DNA of 64,000 nucleotides, taken from Anaerobutyricum hallii DSM 3353 (GTDB lineage Bacteria > Bacillota > Clostridia > Lachnospirales > Lachnospiraceae). Every line of letters begins with the position of its first letter. The first letter of the stretch is position 1. Shown here in pieces: positions 9,098-17,945 of the stretch. Where the stretch lies: contig NZ_ACEP01000105.1 of the NCBI RefSeq assembly GCF_000173975.1, positions 1 through 64,000 of the forward strand. Direction: 5' to 3'. Both the position numbers and the translations under genes were made by a program. A model generated the notes under the pieces. The model saw only the letters and a list, made by a program, of their open reading frames with translations. It was not told where the DNA came from and did no database searches.

Positions 9098-9135
9098 AGA
9101 GTATGTTTGCAAAAAGTATTTTTCAAACACGCTCT
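9098..9135. repeat. family A deletion derivative, copy A4
   Basis: AGAGTATGTTTGCAAAAAG runs straight into TATTTTTCAAACACGCTCT, so both inverted ends are present with the whole interior lost. It lies 30 bases before the next gene. Confidence 0.65.
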
Positions 9136-9164
9136 AGAAAGTAAGTTAGAAAGGAACAAGTAAG

Positions 9165-9893
9165 ATGCCGGAAACTCTAAAAAAGATGAGACTGGATAAG
9201 TTTCTGACACAGGCAGCGGAGCTTACCAGGAGTGAAGCAAAGCAAAAGATAAAAAAAGGCAGTGTTACTGTCGATGGAGAAGTTGTGAAAAAGGCAGAGA
9301 TGAAGGTTTCATCTGAAGATGCAATTTGCCTTGATGGGGAAGTGGTAACTTACGAAAAATATCGTTATATTATGCTTCATAAACCGGCAGGAGTTGTCAG
9401 TGCTACGGAAGATGCACAGTGCCAGACCGTTCTTGATTTGATAACAGAGGGACGAAAGGGACTTTTTCCTGTTGGAAGACTAGATAAAGATACGGAGGGG
9501 TTACTACTTCTTACAAACGATGGAGCGTTGGCCCATAATCTGCTCTCACCGAGAAAGCATGTAGATAAAACATATTTTGCGATTCTTGACGGAGAGGTAG
9601 GAGAAAAAGAACAGGAACTTTTTTTGCAGGGATTAGATATTGGAGATGAGAAAAAGACACTTCCGGCAAAACTTGAAATAACGGACAAGGCAAATGAAGT
9701 TTTCATTACAGTGCAGGAAGGCCGTTTTCATCAGGTAAAGAGAATGGCAGAGGCAGTAGGAAGAAAAGTAGAATATTTAAAGAGAATTTCCATGGGGCCA
9801 TTGGTACTTGATAAAGAACTGAAAAAAGGGGAGTACAGACCACTTTTTGAGGAGGAACTTGCAAAATTAAAAGAAAGTACAGCTTCAAAATGA
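9165..9893 (+). CDS. RsuA/RluB/E/F-type rRNA pseudouridine synthase
   Basis: The 242-residue enzyme isomerises a specific rRNA uridine. An S4 RNA-binding domain (about residues 7-60, MRLDKFLTQAAELTRSEA) is followed by the catalytic domain with its aspartate in GRLDKDTEGLLLLTNDG (about 105-121). The length and LDKDTEG motif place it in the RsuA branch; the target is probably a 16S position, but the subfamily (RsuA versus RluB) was not tested. GAAAGGAAC precedes the ATG. Confidence 0.87.
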   Translation: MPETLKKMRLDKFLTQAAELTRSEAKQKIKKGSVTVDGEVVKKAEMKVSSEDAICLDGEVVTYEKYRYIMLHKPAGVVSATEDAQCQTVLDLITEGRKGLFPVGRLDKDTEGLLLLTNDGALAHNLLSPRKHVDKTYFAILDGEVGEKEQELFLQGLDIGDEKKTLPAKLEITDKANEVFITVQEGRFHQVKRMAEAVGRKVEYLKRISMGPLVLDKELKKGEYRPLFEEELAKLKESTASK

Positions 9894-9965
9894 TAAGACA
9901 AAAATAATAAAAACAATAAGAAAAAGATATAAGCAATAAAAATAGATGATGAAATATAGAAGATT

Positions 9966-10035
9966 AGAGCGTGTTTGAAAAATTTCTACAATCTGCACGC
10001 CCCAATTTGCAGAAAGCATTTTTCAAACCGGCTTT
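9966..10035. repeat. family A deletion derivative, copy A5
   Basis: AGAGCGTGTTTGAAAAAT, the block CTGCACGCCCCAATTTGC and then the right end GCAGAAAGCATTTTTC followed by AAACCGGCTTT are present. About 90 internal bases are deleted relative to A1, apparently joined where ATTTGC meets GCAGAAAG. Confidence 0.7.
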
Positions 10036-10073
10036 GGGAAAGGAACAGCAGGGAACAGGAAAGGAAGAACTTT

Positions 10074-12182
10074 ATGATAAAAAAACATGGCTTTTTACCT
10101 ATGAATAAAAAAGAGATGAAAGAGCGTGGCTGGGAACAGGCAGACTTTGTTTATATTTGTGGAGATGCCTATGTAGATCACCCCTCATTTGGAGCGGCAA
10201 TCATTACCAGGCTGTTAGAAGATGCCGGATATAAAGTAGCATTTATCGCACAGCCGGACTGGAATGATGAGAGCAGCATTGCCGTATGCGGAGAGCCAAG
10301 ACTGGCATTTATTGTATCTGCCGGAAACATGGATTCTATGGTGAACCATTATACATCCTTTAAAAAGAGGAGACACCAGGATGCCTACACGCCAGGCGGA
10401 GGATTTTCCGGGCGGCCGAATCGTCCGACAATTGTATATAGTAACCTGATACGAAAGACCTATAAAAAGACGCCGATTCTTTTAGGAGGAATAGAAGCGT
10501 CTCTTCGAAGACTGGCACATTATGATTACTGGAGCGACAAAGTAAAGCGTTCTGTACTCTTGGATTCTGGGGCAGATTTACTCATGTATGGAATGGGAGA
10601 ACATTCTATTCTTGAGATTGCGGAAGCCTTAGATTCTGGAATTGCGGTGCAGGATATCACTTATATCAGAGGAACCGTATTTAAATGTAGGGATTTAGAA
10701 GAACTTTCCGGTGATTATGAACTTCTGCCGTCCTATGAAGAGATTACAGAGTCCAAAGAGACTTTTGCCAAAAGTTATTATCGCCAGTATGTGAATACGG
10801 ATGCGATTACGGCAAAAAGACTGGTGGAACCGTATAAAAAGAAGGAATATCTTGTACAGAATCCACCATCATTGCCGCTTACGCAAGAGGAAATGGATCA
10901 TGTATATGAACTTCCCTATATGAGAGCATGGCATCCATCTTATGATAAGCTTGGAGGTGTTCCGGCATTAAAGGAAATTAAGTTTTCTCTCACAAGTAAC
11001 AGGGGATGTTTTGGCGGATGCAGTTTCTGTGCGCTGACATTTCATCAGGGAAGAAGGATTCAGGTGCGCAGTCAGGAATCCATTATAAAAGAGGCGGAGC
11101 TGATTATAAAAGATCCGGATTTTAAAGGATATATTCATGACGTTGGCGGCCCTACTGCTGATTTTAGACATACTGCATGTGAAAAACAGTTAAAGTATGG
11201 TGTGTGTGCGAATAAGCAGTGTCTTTTTCCAAAGCCTTGTGCGAATATGAATGCAGATCACAGTGATTATATTACTCTTTTGCGAAGACTTCGGGCATTG
11301 CCGGGTGTAAAAAAGGTATTTATCCGTTCTGGAATTCGATTCGACTATGTATTAGCAGATAAAAAGGATCATTTCTTAGAGGAACTTTGTAAGTATCATG
11401 TCAGCGGACAGTTAAAAGTAGCTCCAGAGCATATTTGTGACAGTGTATTAAAACTGATGGGCAAACCGGAGAATCAGGTGTATGAGAAGTTCGCAAAAGC
11501 GTACAGGAACATGAATAAAAAGCTTGGAAAGAAGCAGTATATGGTTCCGTATCTTATGTCCTCTCATCCGGGTTCCCATTTAAAAGAGGCGATTGCGCTG
11601 GCAGAATATATCAGAGATCTTGGATATATGCCAGAACAGGTACAGGACTTTTATCCGACACCGGGAACCATTTCTACTTGTATGTATTATACGGGACTTG
11701 ACCCAAGAACAATGAAAGAAGTCTACGTTCCGGTAACGTTAAAGGAAAAACAGATGCAGAGAGCATTAATTCAGTATCGAAATCCCGAAAATTATGATAT
11801 TGTAAAAGCAGCTCTGATTAAAGCGGGAAGAGAAGATTTGATTGGTTTTGATGAGCATTGTCTGATTCCGCCAAGAAAAATGGGACATAATTATCACCCT
11901 GGTAAAAAGGTATCTGCGGACAATACAGCAAAGTCTAAAGATGGCAGGGCGGATACCAGAAAGTATACAAAGCCAAAATCAGGCAAGCCTCAAAATATGA
12001 AGTCGAAGCAATTTAAGACGGATAAATATAAGACAGGTAAAGACAGGCCAGAAGACTTTAAAGCAGGGAGACAAAAGAACGAGAAATATAAGACAGACAG
12101 ATTTACCGGAAAGACGCAAGAGAGAGGAAAGTCAAAGAAGAAAACAATCCGTAACGTTCATACAAGGAAGAAGTACAGATAG
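10074..12182 (+). CDS. YgiQ-family radical SAM protein
   Basis: The 702-residue protein has an N-terminal Rossmann-like domain with the family block DAYVDHPSFGAAI near its start and a radical SAM core whose 4Fe-4S cysteines are in RGCFGGCSFCALT (about residue 315). Residues from about 620 form a Lys/Arg-rich, repeat-like disordered tail. The substrate of the YgiQ family is not established. The ATG at 10074 is chosen for its AAGGAAG ribosome site; the frame is open further upstream but there it reads through the family A remnant. It is followed after 23 bases by an SDR gene. Confidence 0.88.
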   Translation: MIKKHGFLPMNKKEMKERGWEQADFVYICGDAYVDHPSFGAAIITRLLEDAGYKVAFIAQPDWNDESSIAVCGEPRLAFIVSAGNMDSMVNHYTSFKKRRHQDAYTPGGGFSGRPNRPTIVYSNLIRKTYKKTPILLGGIEASLRRLAHYDYWSDKVKRSVLLDSGADLLMYGMGEHSILEIAEALDSGIAVQDITYIRGTVFKCRDLEELSGDYELLPSYEEITESKETFAKSYYRQYVNTDAITAKRLVEPYKKKEYLVQNPPSLPLTQEEMDHVYELPYMRAWHPSYDKLGGVPALKEIKFSLTSNRGCFGGCSFCALTFHQGRRIQVRSQESIIKEAELIIKDPDFKGYIHDVGGPTADFRHTACEKQLKYGVCANKQCLFPKPCANMNADHSDYITLLRRLRALPGVKKVFIRSGIRFDYVLADKKDHFLEELCKYHVSGQLKVAPEHICDSVLKLMGKPENQVYEKFAKAYRNMNKKLGKKQYMVPYLMSSHPGSHLKEAIALAEYIRDLGYMPEQVQDFYPTPGTISTCMYYTGLDPRTMKEVYVPVTLKEKQMQRALIQYRNPENYDIVKAALIKAGREDLIGFDEHCLIPPRKMGHNYHPGKKVSADNTAKSKDGRADTRKYTKPKSGKPQNMKSKQFKTDKYKTGKDRPEDFKAGRQKNEKYKTDRFTGKTQERGKSKKKTIRNVHTRKKYR

Positions 12183-12205
12183 AAACGTGGATAGGAGGAA
12201 TCCAG

Positions 12206-12967
12206 ATGAATATAGGAATCATCACCGGTGCATCATCGGGAATGGGTAAGGAATTTGTGAAACTCACAATGCAAAATCATCTTGATTTAGATGAAATATG
12301 GGTAATTGCCAGGCGAAAAGAACGCTTAGAAGCATGGCCGAGCCTTTATAAAGAACAGAAATTTCGGATACTTCCACTGGATTTGCAGAAGAAAGAAGAT
12401 GTAGAGTGTCTGAAACAGACATTAGAAGAGACACAGCCACATATTGAATTATTTGTTCATTGTGCCGGCTTTGGAATTATGGGAAAGATTCAGGATATTT
12501 CCATGGAAGAACAGGCAGAGATGGTCGATGTGAACTGTAGAGGTGTTGTGGAGATCTCCTCTTTGCTACTTCCCTATATGAAATACAGAGGACGCATGAT
12601 TTATATGGCTTCCGCAGCAGCATTTCTTCCACAGCCAGGATTTGCTGTTTACGCGGCAAGTAAGGCATTTGTACTAAGTTATGTCAGGGCTTTACGGGCA
12701 GAGAACAGGGAAAGACAGCTTCGGGTGACGGCGGTGTGTCCGGGAGCAGTAAAGACAGAATTTTTTAATCGTGCACTGACAAAGAAGCATTTGCCAGCTT
12801 ATAAGAAACTTGTTATGGCGGACCCGAAGAAAGTGATTAAAAAAGCATGGAAGGATAATGAACAGAATAAGGAGATTTCTATATATGGAAAGGCAATCAA
12901 ACTCACGCATCTTGTGACAAAGATACTGCCGCACAGCCTTTTCCTGCAATTTATCGGAAGGAAATAA
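12206..12967 (+). CDS. short-chain dehydrogenase/reductase (SDR) family oxidoreductase
   Basis: The 253-residue Rossmann-fold enzyme has the cofactor motif TGASSGMG near the N-terminus (about 7-14), a Cys-Ala-Gly (HCAGFG) block at the NAG position, and the catalytic Tyr-Lys pair in YAASKAF at about residue 150. It likely transfers hydride between NAD(P)H and an alcohol or ketone; the substrate cannot be read. It sits in a tight row between YgiQ and an RluA-type synthase with AGGAGG 7 bases before its ATG. Confidence 0.85.
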   Translation: MNIGIITGASSGMGKEFVKLTMQNHLDLDEIWVIARRKERLEAWPSLYKEQKFRILPLDLQKKEDVECLKQTLEETQPHIELFVHCAGFGIMGKIQDISMEEQAEMVDVNCRGVVEISSLLLPYMKYRGRMIYMASAAAFLPQPGFAVYAASKAFVLSYVRALRAENRERQLRVTAVCPGAVKTEFFNRALTKKHLPAYKKLVMADPKKVIKKAWKDNEQNKEISIYGKAIKLTHLVTKILPHSLFLQFIGRK

Positions 12968-12974
12968 AGAGACG

Positions 12975-14243
12975 ATGAAGGAAATAACAATTACAAAAAG
13001 AGAAGAGGGACAGCGTTTTGATAAGTTCCTTATAAAGTATCTTCCTGGCGCATCTTCTGGCTTCTTACACAAGATGCTTCGCAAAAAGAACATTAAGTTA
13101 AACGGGAAAAAAGCAGAAGGCAGGGAGAAGCTTACAGCGGGAGATCTGATTCAGATTTTTTTCTCAGATGAGACTTTAGAAAAGTTTCAAAATCCGCAAT
13201 CAGGAAGAGATGATTCTTATGAGGCAGACAGCAGTATGGAAAATCATAAAAGTGATAGAGGGTTTGGACAGTCAGGACGGAATAGACAGCCTGACAGAGA
13301 ACAGGCAAAAGTTTATACGAAAGACAGAGCGGGCAATGGAGGACAAGAACGAAAACTTACGAAAGAAGAACGAGAACTTCGTAAGCAGGTGCGTGTGCTT
13401 TATTCTTCAGAAGATATTCTTGTATTCCATAAGCCTGCCGGAATGCTTTCTCAAAGAGCCAAAGCCAGTGATGATTCCTTAAATGATTATCTGATTGATT
13501 ACTGTATTCAGACTGGAATCATTTCAAAAGAAGAACTTGCAGGCTTCCGTCCGTCTATTGCCAACCGCCTTGACCGAAATACAAGTGGAATTGTTCTTGC
13601 GGGAATTTCCATCAAAGGACTTCAGCGTCTGGCCTCTATGTTGAGAGAACGTACACTTGGAAAGTATTATCTTTGTCTTGTAGAAGGGAAAGTGAAAGAA
13701 GATGCCCGCATCGCAGGCTATCTTACAAAAGAAGAGAAAAATAATAAAGTTTCCCTTCATAAAGAAAAGGCAGAAGGTGCTTCTTATATTGAGACAGAAT
13801 ATAAGGTTTTAAAAAGTACTGATAAAGCAAGCCTCTTAAAAATCCGTCTTATCACAGGAAAGAGCCATCAGATCAGGGGACATCTGGCATCTGTCGGACA
13901 TCCAGTATTTGGTGATTACAAATATGGAAATCGTGATTTTAACAACCAGATCAAGTGGAAAGATGGTGTGAATTATCAGCTCTTGCATAGTTATGAACTG
14001 GTTGTTCCAGAAGGAACAGGAGAACTTTTCGGCTTGCATATCATTGACCCGGTACCAGAAGTTTTTCATAAGGTGCAGACAAGATGGGGACTGGAAGTTC
14101 CTGAACTTTCTTATGAGAACGAGGCTAAGAACCGAGAAACTGATAATAAAAGAGCTGGGAATACACGAACAGGAAGGACAACTAATAAGAAAACTGAAAA
14201 TGCACGAACAGAGAAAATAAGAAAGAGCAGAAGGGAAAAATAA
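12975..14243 (+). CDS. RluA-family pseudouridine synthase with low-complexity insert
   Basis: The 422-residue enzyme has an N-terminal S4 domain (about 1-65) and a RluA catalytic domain (about 135-365) with the catalytic aspartate in NRLDRNTSG. It converts uridine to pseudouridine in 23S rRNA or tRNA; the target is undetermined. An Arg/Asp/Gln-rich linker at about 75-135 and a Thr/Arg/Lys-rich tail after 375 make it about 100 residues longer than typical members. It starts 7 bases after the SDR gene and ends one base before recU. Confidence 0.87.
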   Translation: MKEITITKREEGQRFDKFLIKYLPGASSGFLHKMLRKKNIKLNGKKAEGREKLTAGDLIQIFFSDETLEKFQNPQSGRDDSYEADSSMENHKSDRGFGQSGRNRQPDREQAKVYTKDRAGNGGQERKLTKEERELRKQVRVLYSSEDILVFHKPAGMLSQRAKASDDSLNDYLIDYCIQTGIISKEELAGFRPSIANRLDRNTSGIVLAGISIKGLQRLASMLRERTLGKYYLCLVEGKVKEDARIAGYLTKEEKNNKVSLHKEKAEGASYIETEYKVLKSTDKASLLKIRLITGKSHQIRGHLASVGHPVFGDYKYGNRDFNNQIKWKDGVNYQLLHSYELVVPEGTGELFGLHIIDPVPEVFHKVQTRWGLEVPELSYENEAKNRETDNKRAGNTRTGRTTNKKTENARTEKIRKSRREK

Positions 14244-14244
14244 A

Positions 14245-14790
14245 ATGGCTACCTGGAACTCAAGAGGACTTCGAGGTTCGGTATTAGAAGAACTGATCAA
14301 TTACGCAAACCAAAAGTACAAAGACAAAGGCTTAGCTCTTATCCAGAAGATTCCGACACCGATAACTCCTGTCCGCTTTGACAAGGAATCTCGTCATATT
14401 ACCTTAGCTTACTTTGAGAAAAAAAGTACTGTTGACTATATCGGGGCGGTACAGGGAATTCCAGTTTGTTTTGATGCAAAGGAATGTGCAGTGGATACCT
14501 TTTCCCTGCAGAATCTTCATCCACATCAGGTAGAGTTCATGAAGAACTTTGAAAAGCAGAATGGAATCAGCTTTTTGCTCATTTATTATACCCATCGGCA
14601 AAAATGCTATTATCTGCGGTTTTCAGAAATGATAAAGTACTGGGAGCGGATGGAAGCAGGCGGACAAAAGAACTTTAAATATGAAGAATTATCCCCGAAG
14701 TTTTTTGTCCCGGCAGCAGGAGGTATTGCCCTTCATTATCTTGTGGCGATGCAGGAAGATTTAAAGGAAAGAAATACAGATAAGAAATAA
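14245..14790 (+). CDS. recU: Holliday junction resolvase RecU
   Basis: The 181-residue protein shows the RecU order: N-terminal NSRGLRGSVLEELI, the conserved IQKIPTPI, the catalytic segment with STVDYIG and the metal-binding CFDAKE (about 79-84), and the HPHQVEFMKNF helix. It resolves four-way junctions during recombination and chromosome segregation in Firmicutes. It is translationally close-coupled with the preceding synthase gene (one base). In Bacillus recU is paired with ponA; no penicillin-binding protein is adjacent here. Confidence 0.9.
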   Translation: MATWNSRGLRGSVLEELINYANQKYKDKGLALIQKIPTPITPVRFDKESRHITLAYFEKKSTVDYIGAVQGIPVCFDAKECAVDTFSLQNLHPHQVEFMKNFEKQNGISFLLIYYTHRQKCYYLRFSEMIKYWERMEAGGQKNFKYEELSPKFFVPAAGGIALHYLVAMQEDLKERNTDKK

Positions 14791-14817
14791 ATCATAAAAC
14801 ACAAAAAGAATCCTGGA

Positions 14818-14837
14818 GCATTTTCAGACACGCTTCT
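14818..14837. repeat. family A solo right end, copy A6
   Basis: GCATTTTCAGACACGCTTCT matches the family A right terminus with two changes. It ends 3 bases before the -35 box of the yicC promoter. Confidence 0.55.
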
Positions 14838-14840
14838 AGA

Positions 14841-14869
14841 TTGACGAACTTTCATTTTTCATATATAAT
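14841..14869 (+). promoter_or_regulatory. strong sigma-A promoter of the yicC-rpoZ-murE-priA run
   Basis: TTGACG (14841-14846), exactly 17 bases, then TATAAT (14864-14869). The first gene starts at 14926, giving a leader of about 50 bases. Confidence 0.85.
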
Positions 14870-14925
14870 AAGACTTTGTAAAATTTTAAGAATGACAATG
14901 TTTTTAGATATGAGGTGAGAGAAAA

Positions 14926-15804
14926 GTGATTAAGAGCATGACAGGATTCGGACGTGGCGAGAGCGTGTCAGAGGACTGTAAAGTAACTGTGGAGATTAAG
15001 GCAGTAAACCACAGATATTGCGATCTGAATATGAAGCTTCCAAGAAAGCTTAATTATTTAGAGGCAGATATCCGAAGTTTTTTAAAACAGTCTATCCAGC
15101 GAGGTAAGGTAGATGTTTTCATAAATTATGAAGATTTATCTGCAAAGGATGTGAATGTCCGCCTGAATGAAGAATTAGGTAAGGAATATTATGCAGCCCT
15201 CACAAAGCTTGGAGAGACACTTGGAATCTCCAGTGATGTGACAGCTTTACAGATTGGAAGATTCCCTGACGTACTTTCTTTAGAAGATGTGGCAGTCAAT
15301 CAGGAATCCATAAAGGAACAGCTTATGAAAGCTCTCTCAGAGGCAGCAGGTCACTTTTCTGACAGCAGAGAAAAAGAAGGCGAAAATCTTAAGACGGATA
15401 TTCTTGCCAAGTTAGAAGGAATGAAGGAAAATGTTGCTTTTATTGAGGAGCGTTATCCATCAATTGTCAGCGAATACCGCAAAAAACTTGAAGATAAAGT
15501 TGCAGAACTTTTAGGAGATACGAATGTAGATGAGAACCGAATCGCCGCAGAAGTTGTCATTTATTCTGATAAAATCTGCGTGGACGAGGAGACGGTCCGA
15601 TTAAAGAGCCACATTGACGGAATGAGAGATGAACTTTTAAAAGGCGGCAATGTTGGACGTAAACTTGACTTTATTGCACAGGAAATGAACCGGGAAGCTA
15701 ACACGATTTTATCAAAGGCGAACGACATTGAAGTCTCTGATCATGCAATTGATTTAAAAACAGAGATTGAAAAAATCAGAGAACAGGTGCAGAATATAGA
15801 GTAG
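14926..15804 (+). CDS. YicC-family endoribonuclease
   Basis: The 292-residue protein begins with the family signature MIKSMTGFGRGE and ends with the conserved QEMNREANTILSKAND region and a short helical tail. E. coli YicC is reported as an endoribonuclease involved in small-RNA turnover. The start is GTG at 14926, supported by the family N-terminus and by TGAGGTGAG upstream; the next ATG would remove MIKS. It heads the long run continuing with remA and gmk, as in Bacillus. Confidence 0.92.
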   Translation: MIKSMTGFGRGESVSEDCKVTVEIKAVNHRYCDLNMKLPRKLNYLEADIRSFLKQSIQRGKVDVFINYEDLSAKDVNVRLNEELGKEYYAALTKLGETLGISSDVTALQIGRFPDVLSLEDVAVNQESIKEQLMKALSEAAGHFSDSREKEGENLKTDILAKLEGMKENVAFIEERYPSIVSEYRKKLEDKVAELLGDTNVDENRIAAEVVIYSDKICVDEETVRLKSHIDGMRDELLKGGNVGRKLDFIAQEMNREANTILSKANDIEVSDHAIDLKTEIEKIREQVQNIE

Positions 15805-15815
15805 ACGGAGAGAAA

Positions 15816-16085
15816 ATGGCAGATTTTATTAATGTAGGTTTTGGAAATATGGTGAATGGAGATAAGATTATTTCCATGGTCAGTACAGACGCTGCACCAA
15901 TCAAGCGAATGATTCAGAATGCAAGAGACGAGGGTAAGGCAGTTGATGCCACCTGTGGACGGCGTACAAGAGCAGTACTTGTCATGGAAAGCGGACATCT
16001 TATTTTATCTGCCCTCACGACAGATACATTATCTTCGAGATGCCATAGCAAACGCAATGATGAGGATGAGGAAAATGAAAGATAA
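15816..16085 (+). CDS. remA: RemA-family extracellular-matrix regulator (DUF370)
   Basis: The 89-residue protein with the family sequence GNMVNGDKIISMVS and ATCGRRTRAVLVMESGH is a DNA-binding protein that activates biofilm and osmoprotection genes in Bacillus. It sits in the conserved yicC-remA-gmk order and overlaps gmk by 11 bases. Its C-terminus is Asp/Glu/Arg-rich. The regulon in this organism is unknown. Confidence 0.92.
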   Translation: MADFINVGFGNMVNGDKIISMVSTDAAPIKRMIQNARDEGKAVDATCGRRTRAVLVMESGHLILSALTTDTLSSRCHSKRNDEDEENER

Positions 16086-16722
16086 GGGAACATTAGTTGT
16101 AATTTCCGGATTTTCCGGTGCAGGCAAGGGAACTGTTTCAAAGGCTCTCGTTGAAAAGTTTGGCTACAGCCTTTCTGTTTCAGCGACCACCCGTCAGCCA
16201 AGAGAAGGCGAACAGGACGGAAGAGAGTACTATTTTAAATCAGAAGATGACTTTTTGCGTCTGATTGATTATAATGGTTTTATCGAATATGCACAGTATG
16301 TAGACCATTATTATGGAACTCCACGTAAGTTTGTGGAAGATGAACTTGCCGCAGGTCATGTCGTAATCCTTGAGATTGAAGTACAGGGTGCGATGAAGAT
16401 TAAAGAGCAGTATCCAGAAGCGATTCTGTTATTTATTACTGCACCATCTATTGATGTACTTAAGAACAGGCTTATCGGACGTGGAACAGAGACCGCGGAA
16501 GTAGTAGAAAAGCGTATGCGAAGAGCTGCAGAAGAAGCAGAAAGCATTGATCAGTATGAATTCATTGTCAGCAATGAAGAAGGAAAGCTTGAAGATTGCA
16601 TGAATACGATTCATTCAATCATCGAGAGTGAGTCCTGTCGTATTACAAAGAGACAGGAGTTTGTAGAAAGCCTTCGAGAAGGTTTGCAGCAATATAAAGA
16701 AAATACAGAAAAAGACAAATAG
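16075..16722 (+). CDS. gmk: guanylate kinase
   Basis: The 215-residue enzyme phosphorylates GMP to GDP with ATP. The P-loop is SGFSGAGKGTV near the N-terminus, followed by the GMP-binding region SVSATTRQPREGEQDGREY and lid residues. The start at 16075 follows GATGAGG and gives a family-typical MKDKGTLVVISG; nearby in-frame ATGs at 16057-16066 are less well placed. It overlaps the end of remA, suggesting translational coupling, and precedes rpoZ. Confidence 0.95.
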   Translation: MKDKGTLVVISGFSGAGKGTVSKALVEKFGYSLSVSATTRQPREGEQDGREYYFKSEDDFLRLIDYNGFIEYAQYVDHYYGTPRKFVEDELAAGHVVILEIEVQGAMKIKEQYPEAILLFITAPSIDVLKNRLIGRGTETAEVVEKRMRRAAEEAESIDQYEFIVSNEEGKLEDCMNTIHSIIESESCRITKRQEFVESLREGLQQYKENTEKDK

Positions 16723-16758
16723 AACCTTAAAAAGGACAAATAGAAAGGAGAATCACTT

Positions 16759-17079
16759 ATGTTACATCCATCTTATACAGAATTAATGGAAAAGATTAAT
16801 AAAGAGGGCGAGACAGGAGAAGAACCAGTTATCAACAGCCGTTATTCCATCGTTATTGCAACTTCTAAGAGAGCAAGAGAGATTATTGGAGGAGATGAAC
16901 CTTTAGTTAATGGAATGGAAGGAGAGAAGCCTTTATCCATCGCCGTTAAGGAATTATACGATTCTAAGATTAAGATTCTTCCAGGAGATGAAGAGAATAT
17001 GGAAGATGAAGAACATCTTTCCAGTGAAGAGTTTGAAGAATTAGGAGAAGTTGATCCGGCATTTACAAATGTGGAGTAA
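16759..17079 (+). CDS. rpoZ: RNA polymerase omega subunit
   Basis: The 106-residue protein carries the omega core with SRYSIVIATSKRAREI (about 28-43) and KPLSIAVKELYDSKI (about 58-72), which helps assemble beta-prime. The acidic C-terminal tail (about 76-106) is longer than in Bacillus. It follows gmk in the standard order and overlaps nothing; AAAGGAGAA is the ribosome site. Confidence 0.93.
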   Translation: MLHPSYTELMEKINKEGETGEEPVINSRYSIVIATSKRAREIIGGDEPLVNGMEGEKPLSIAVKELYDSKIKILPGDEENMEDEEHLSSEEFEELGEVDPAFTNVE

Positions 17080-17098
17080 GAGGGAGGCAGACACCAGT

Positions 17099-17881
17099 AT
17101 GCGGGGTCTGCCTTTTTATGTAAAGAGGGAGGCTTTTGCCAGGGCAGATGCCAGACAAAGAGTAGCATACATTTTATCAGTGGTACTGGTAATTACTATG
17201 CTGTGTGTGATTTTTCGGTTTTCTGCCGCGGATGCCACACATTCCTCACATTTAAGCGAGGGGGTATGTATCCGATTAGTCCGTGAATTAAACTCGGTTT
17301 TTCCAGAACAGTTTCCAAAAGAGAAGCTGGTGAAAGTGGCAGAAGCAATCGAGTATCCGATAAGAAAATGCGCGCATTTTACAGAATATGCAGTGCTTGG
17401 TATTACGGTGAATCTCTATTTGTGGATGTGTTATCGAATGGAGATGCTTTTGAGCAGAAAGAAAAAAGCAAAAGATATACAACGGACAGAGGAAAAATTA
17501 CAAAAAACTGTAAAACAGAAAGCTGTAGTACAGGAGAATGTACTGCCGGAAATAAGAAATATCAAAGAGAAAGTTACAGCACAGGAATCAGCAACACAGG
17601 AAACAGAAATTGCCAGACAGACAGTAGAAAACACTGAACAAAAGATGGAGCTATCCATCTGGAATTTCATCATAAGGGCAGAAATCTTTTGCGCCTTATA
17701 TGCCTGCAGTGATGAGTTTCATCAGTACTTTGTGCCAGGAAGAAGCTGCAAGTTCTTTGATGTCTGTGTGGACAGTACCGGCACATTTTTCGGTGCGTTG
17801 CTGTTCTGGGGAATTTTTCATCTGCGAGAACAAAAAAGAGAACGAAAAAGACAGGAAATTTCTAAAAAGAGTAAAAGTTGA
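17099..17881 (+). CDS. VanZ-family membrane protein with a polar internal insert
   Basis: The 260-residue protein has the VanZ pattern: an N-terminal membrane helix (about 22-42), the RKCAHFTEYAVLG segment, and the C-terminal DEFHQYFVPGR motif with a final helix. VanZ-like proteins are linked to glycopeptide tolerance, but most genomic members have no proven role. A Lys/Glu/Gln/Thr-rich stretch of about 55 residues (about 125-180) splits the usual four-helix arrangement. The ATG at 17099 has GAGGGAGG upstream at long spacing; the frame is open further 5'. It sits where coaBC is found in Bacillus. Confidence 0.75.
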   Translation: MRGLPFYVKREAFARADARQRVAYILSVVLVITMLCVIFRFSAADATHSSHLSEGVCIRLVRELNSVFPEQFPKEKLVKVAEAIEYPIRKCAHFTEYAVLGITVNLYLWMCYRMEMLLSRKKKAKDIQRTEEKLQKTVKQKAVVQENVLPEIRNIKEKVTAQESATQETEIARQTVENTEQKMELSIWNFIIRAEIFCALYACSDEFHQYFVPGRSCKFFDVCVDSTGTFFGALLFWGIFHLREQKRERKRQEISKKSKS

Positions 17882-17945
17882 CGCTTTTTTAGAAAACAGA
17901 TACAATAAAAAACATAGAATTCTGCGATTGAAGGGAGGAATTGGA

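Noticed and set aside
9975-10073. N-terminal extension of the YgiQ protein
   Set aside because: The frame is open upstream of 10074 but runs through a family A remnant and has no ribosome site; the AAGGAAG-preceded ATG gives the family-typical start.
17700-17945. Upstream extension of MurE
   Set aside because: The open frame overlaps the end of the VanZ gene; GGGAGG directly before 17946 and the family N-terminus mark the true start.
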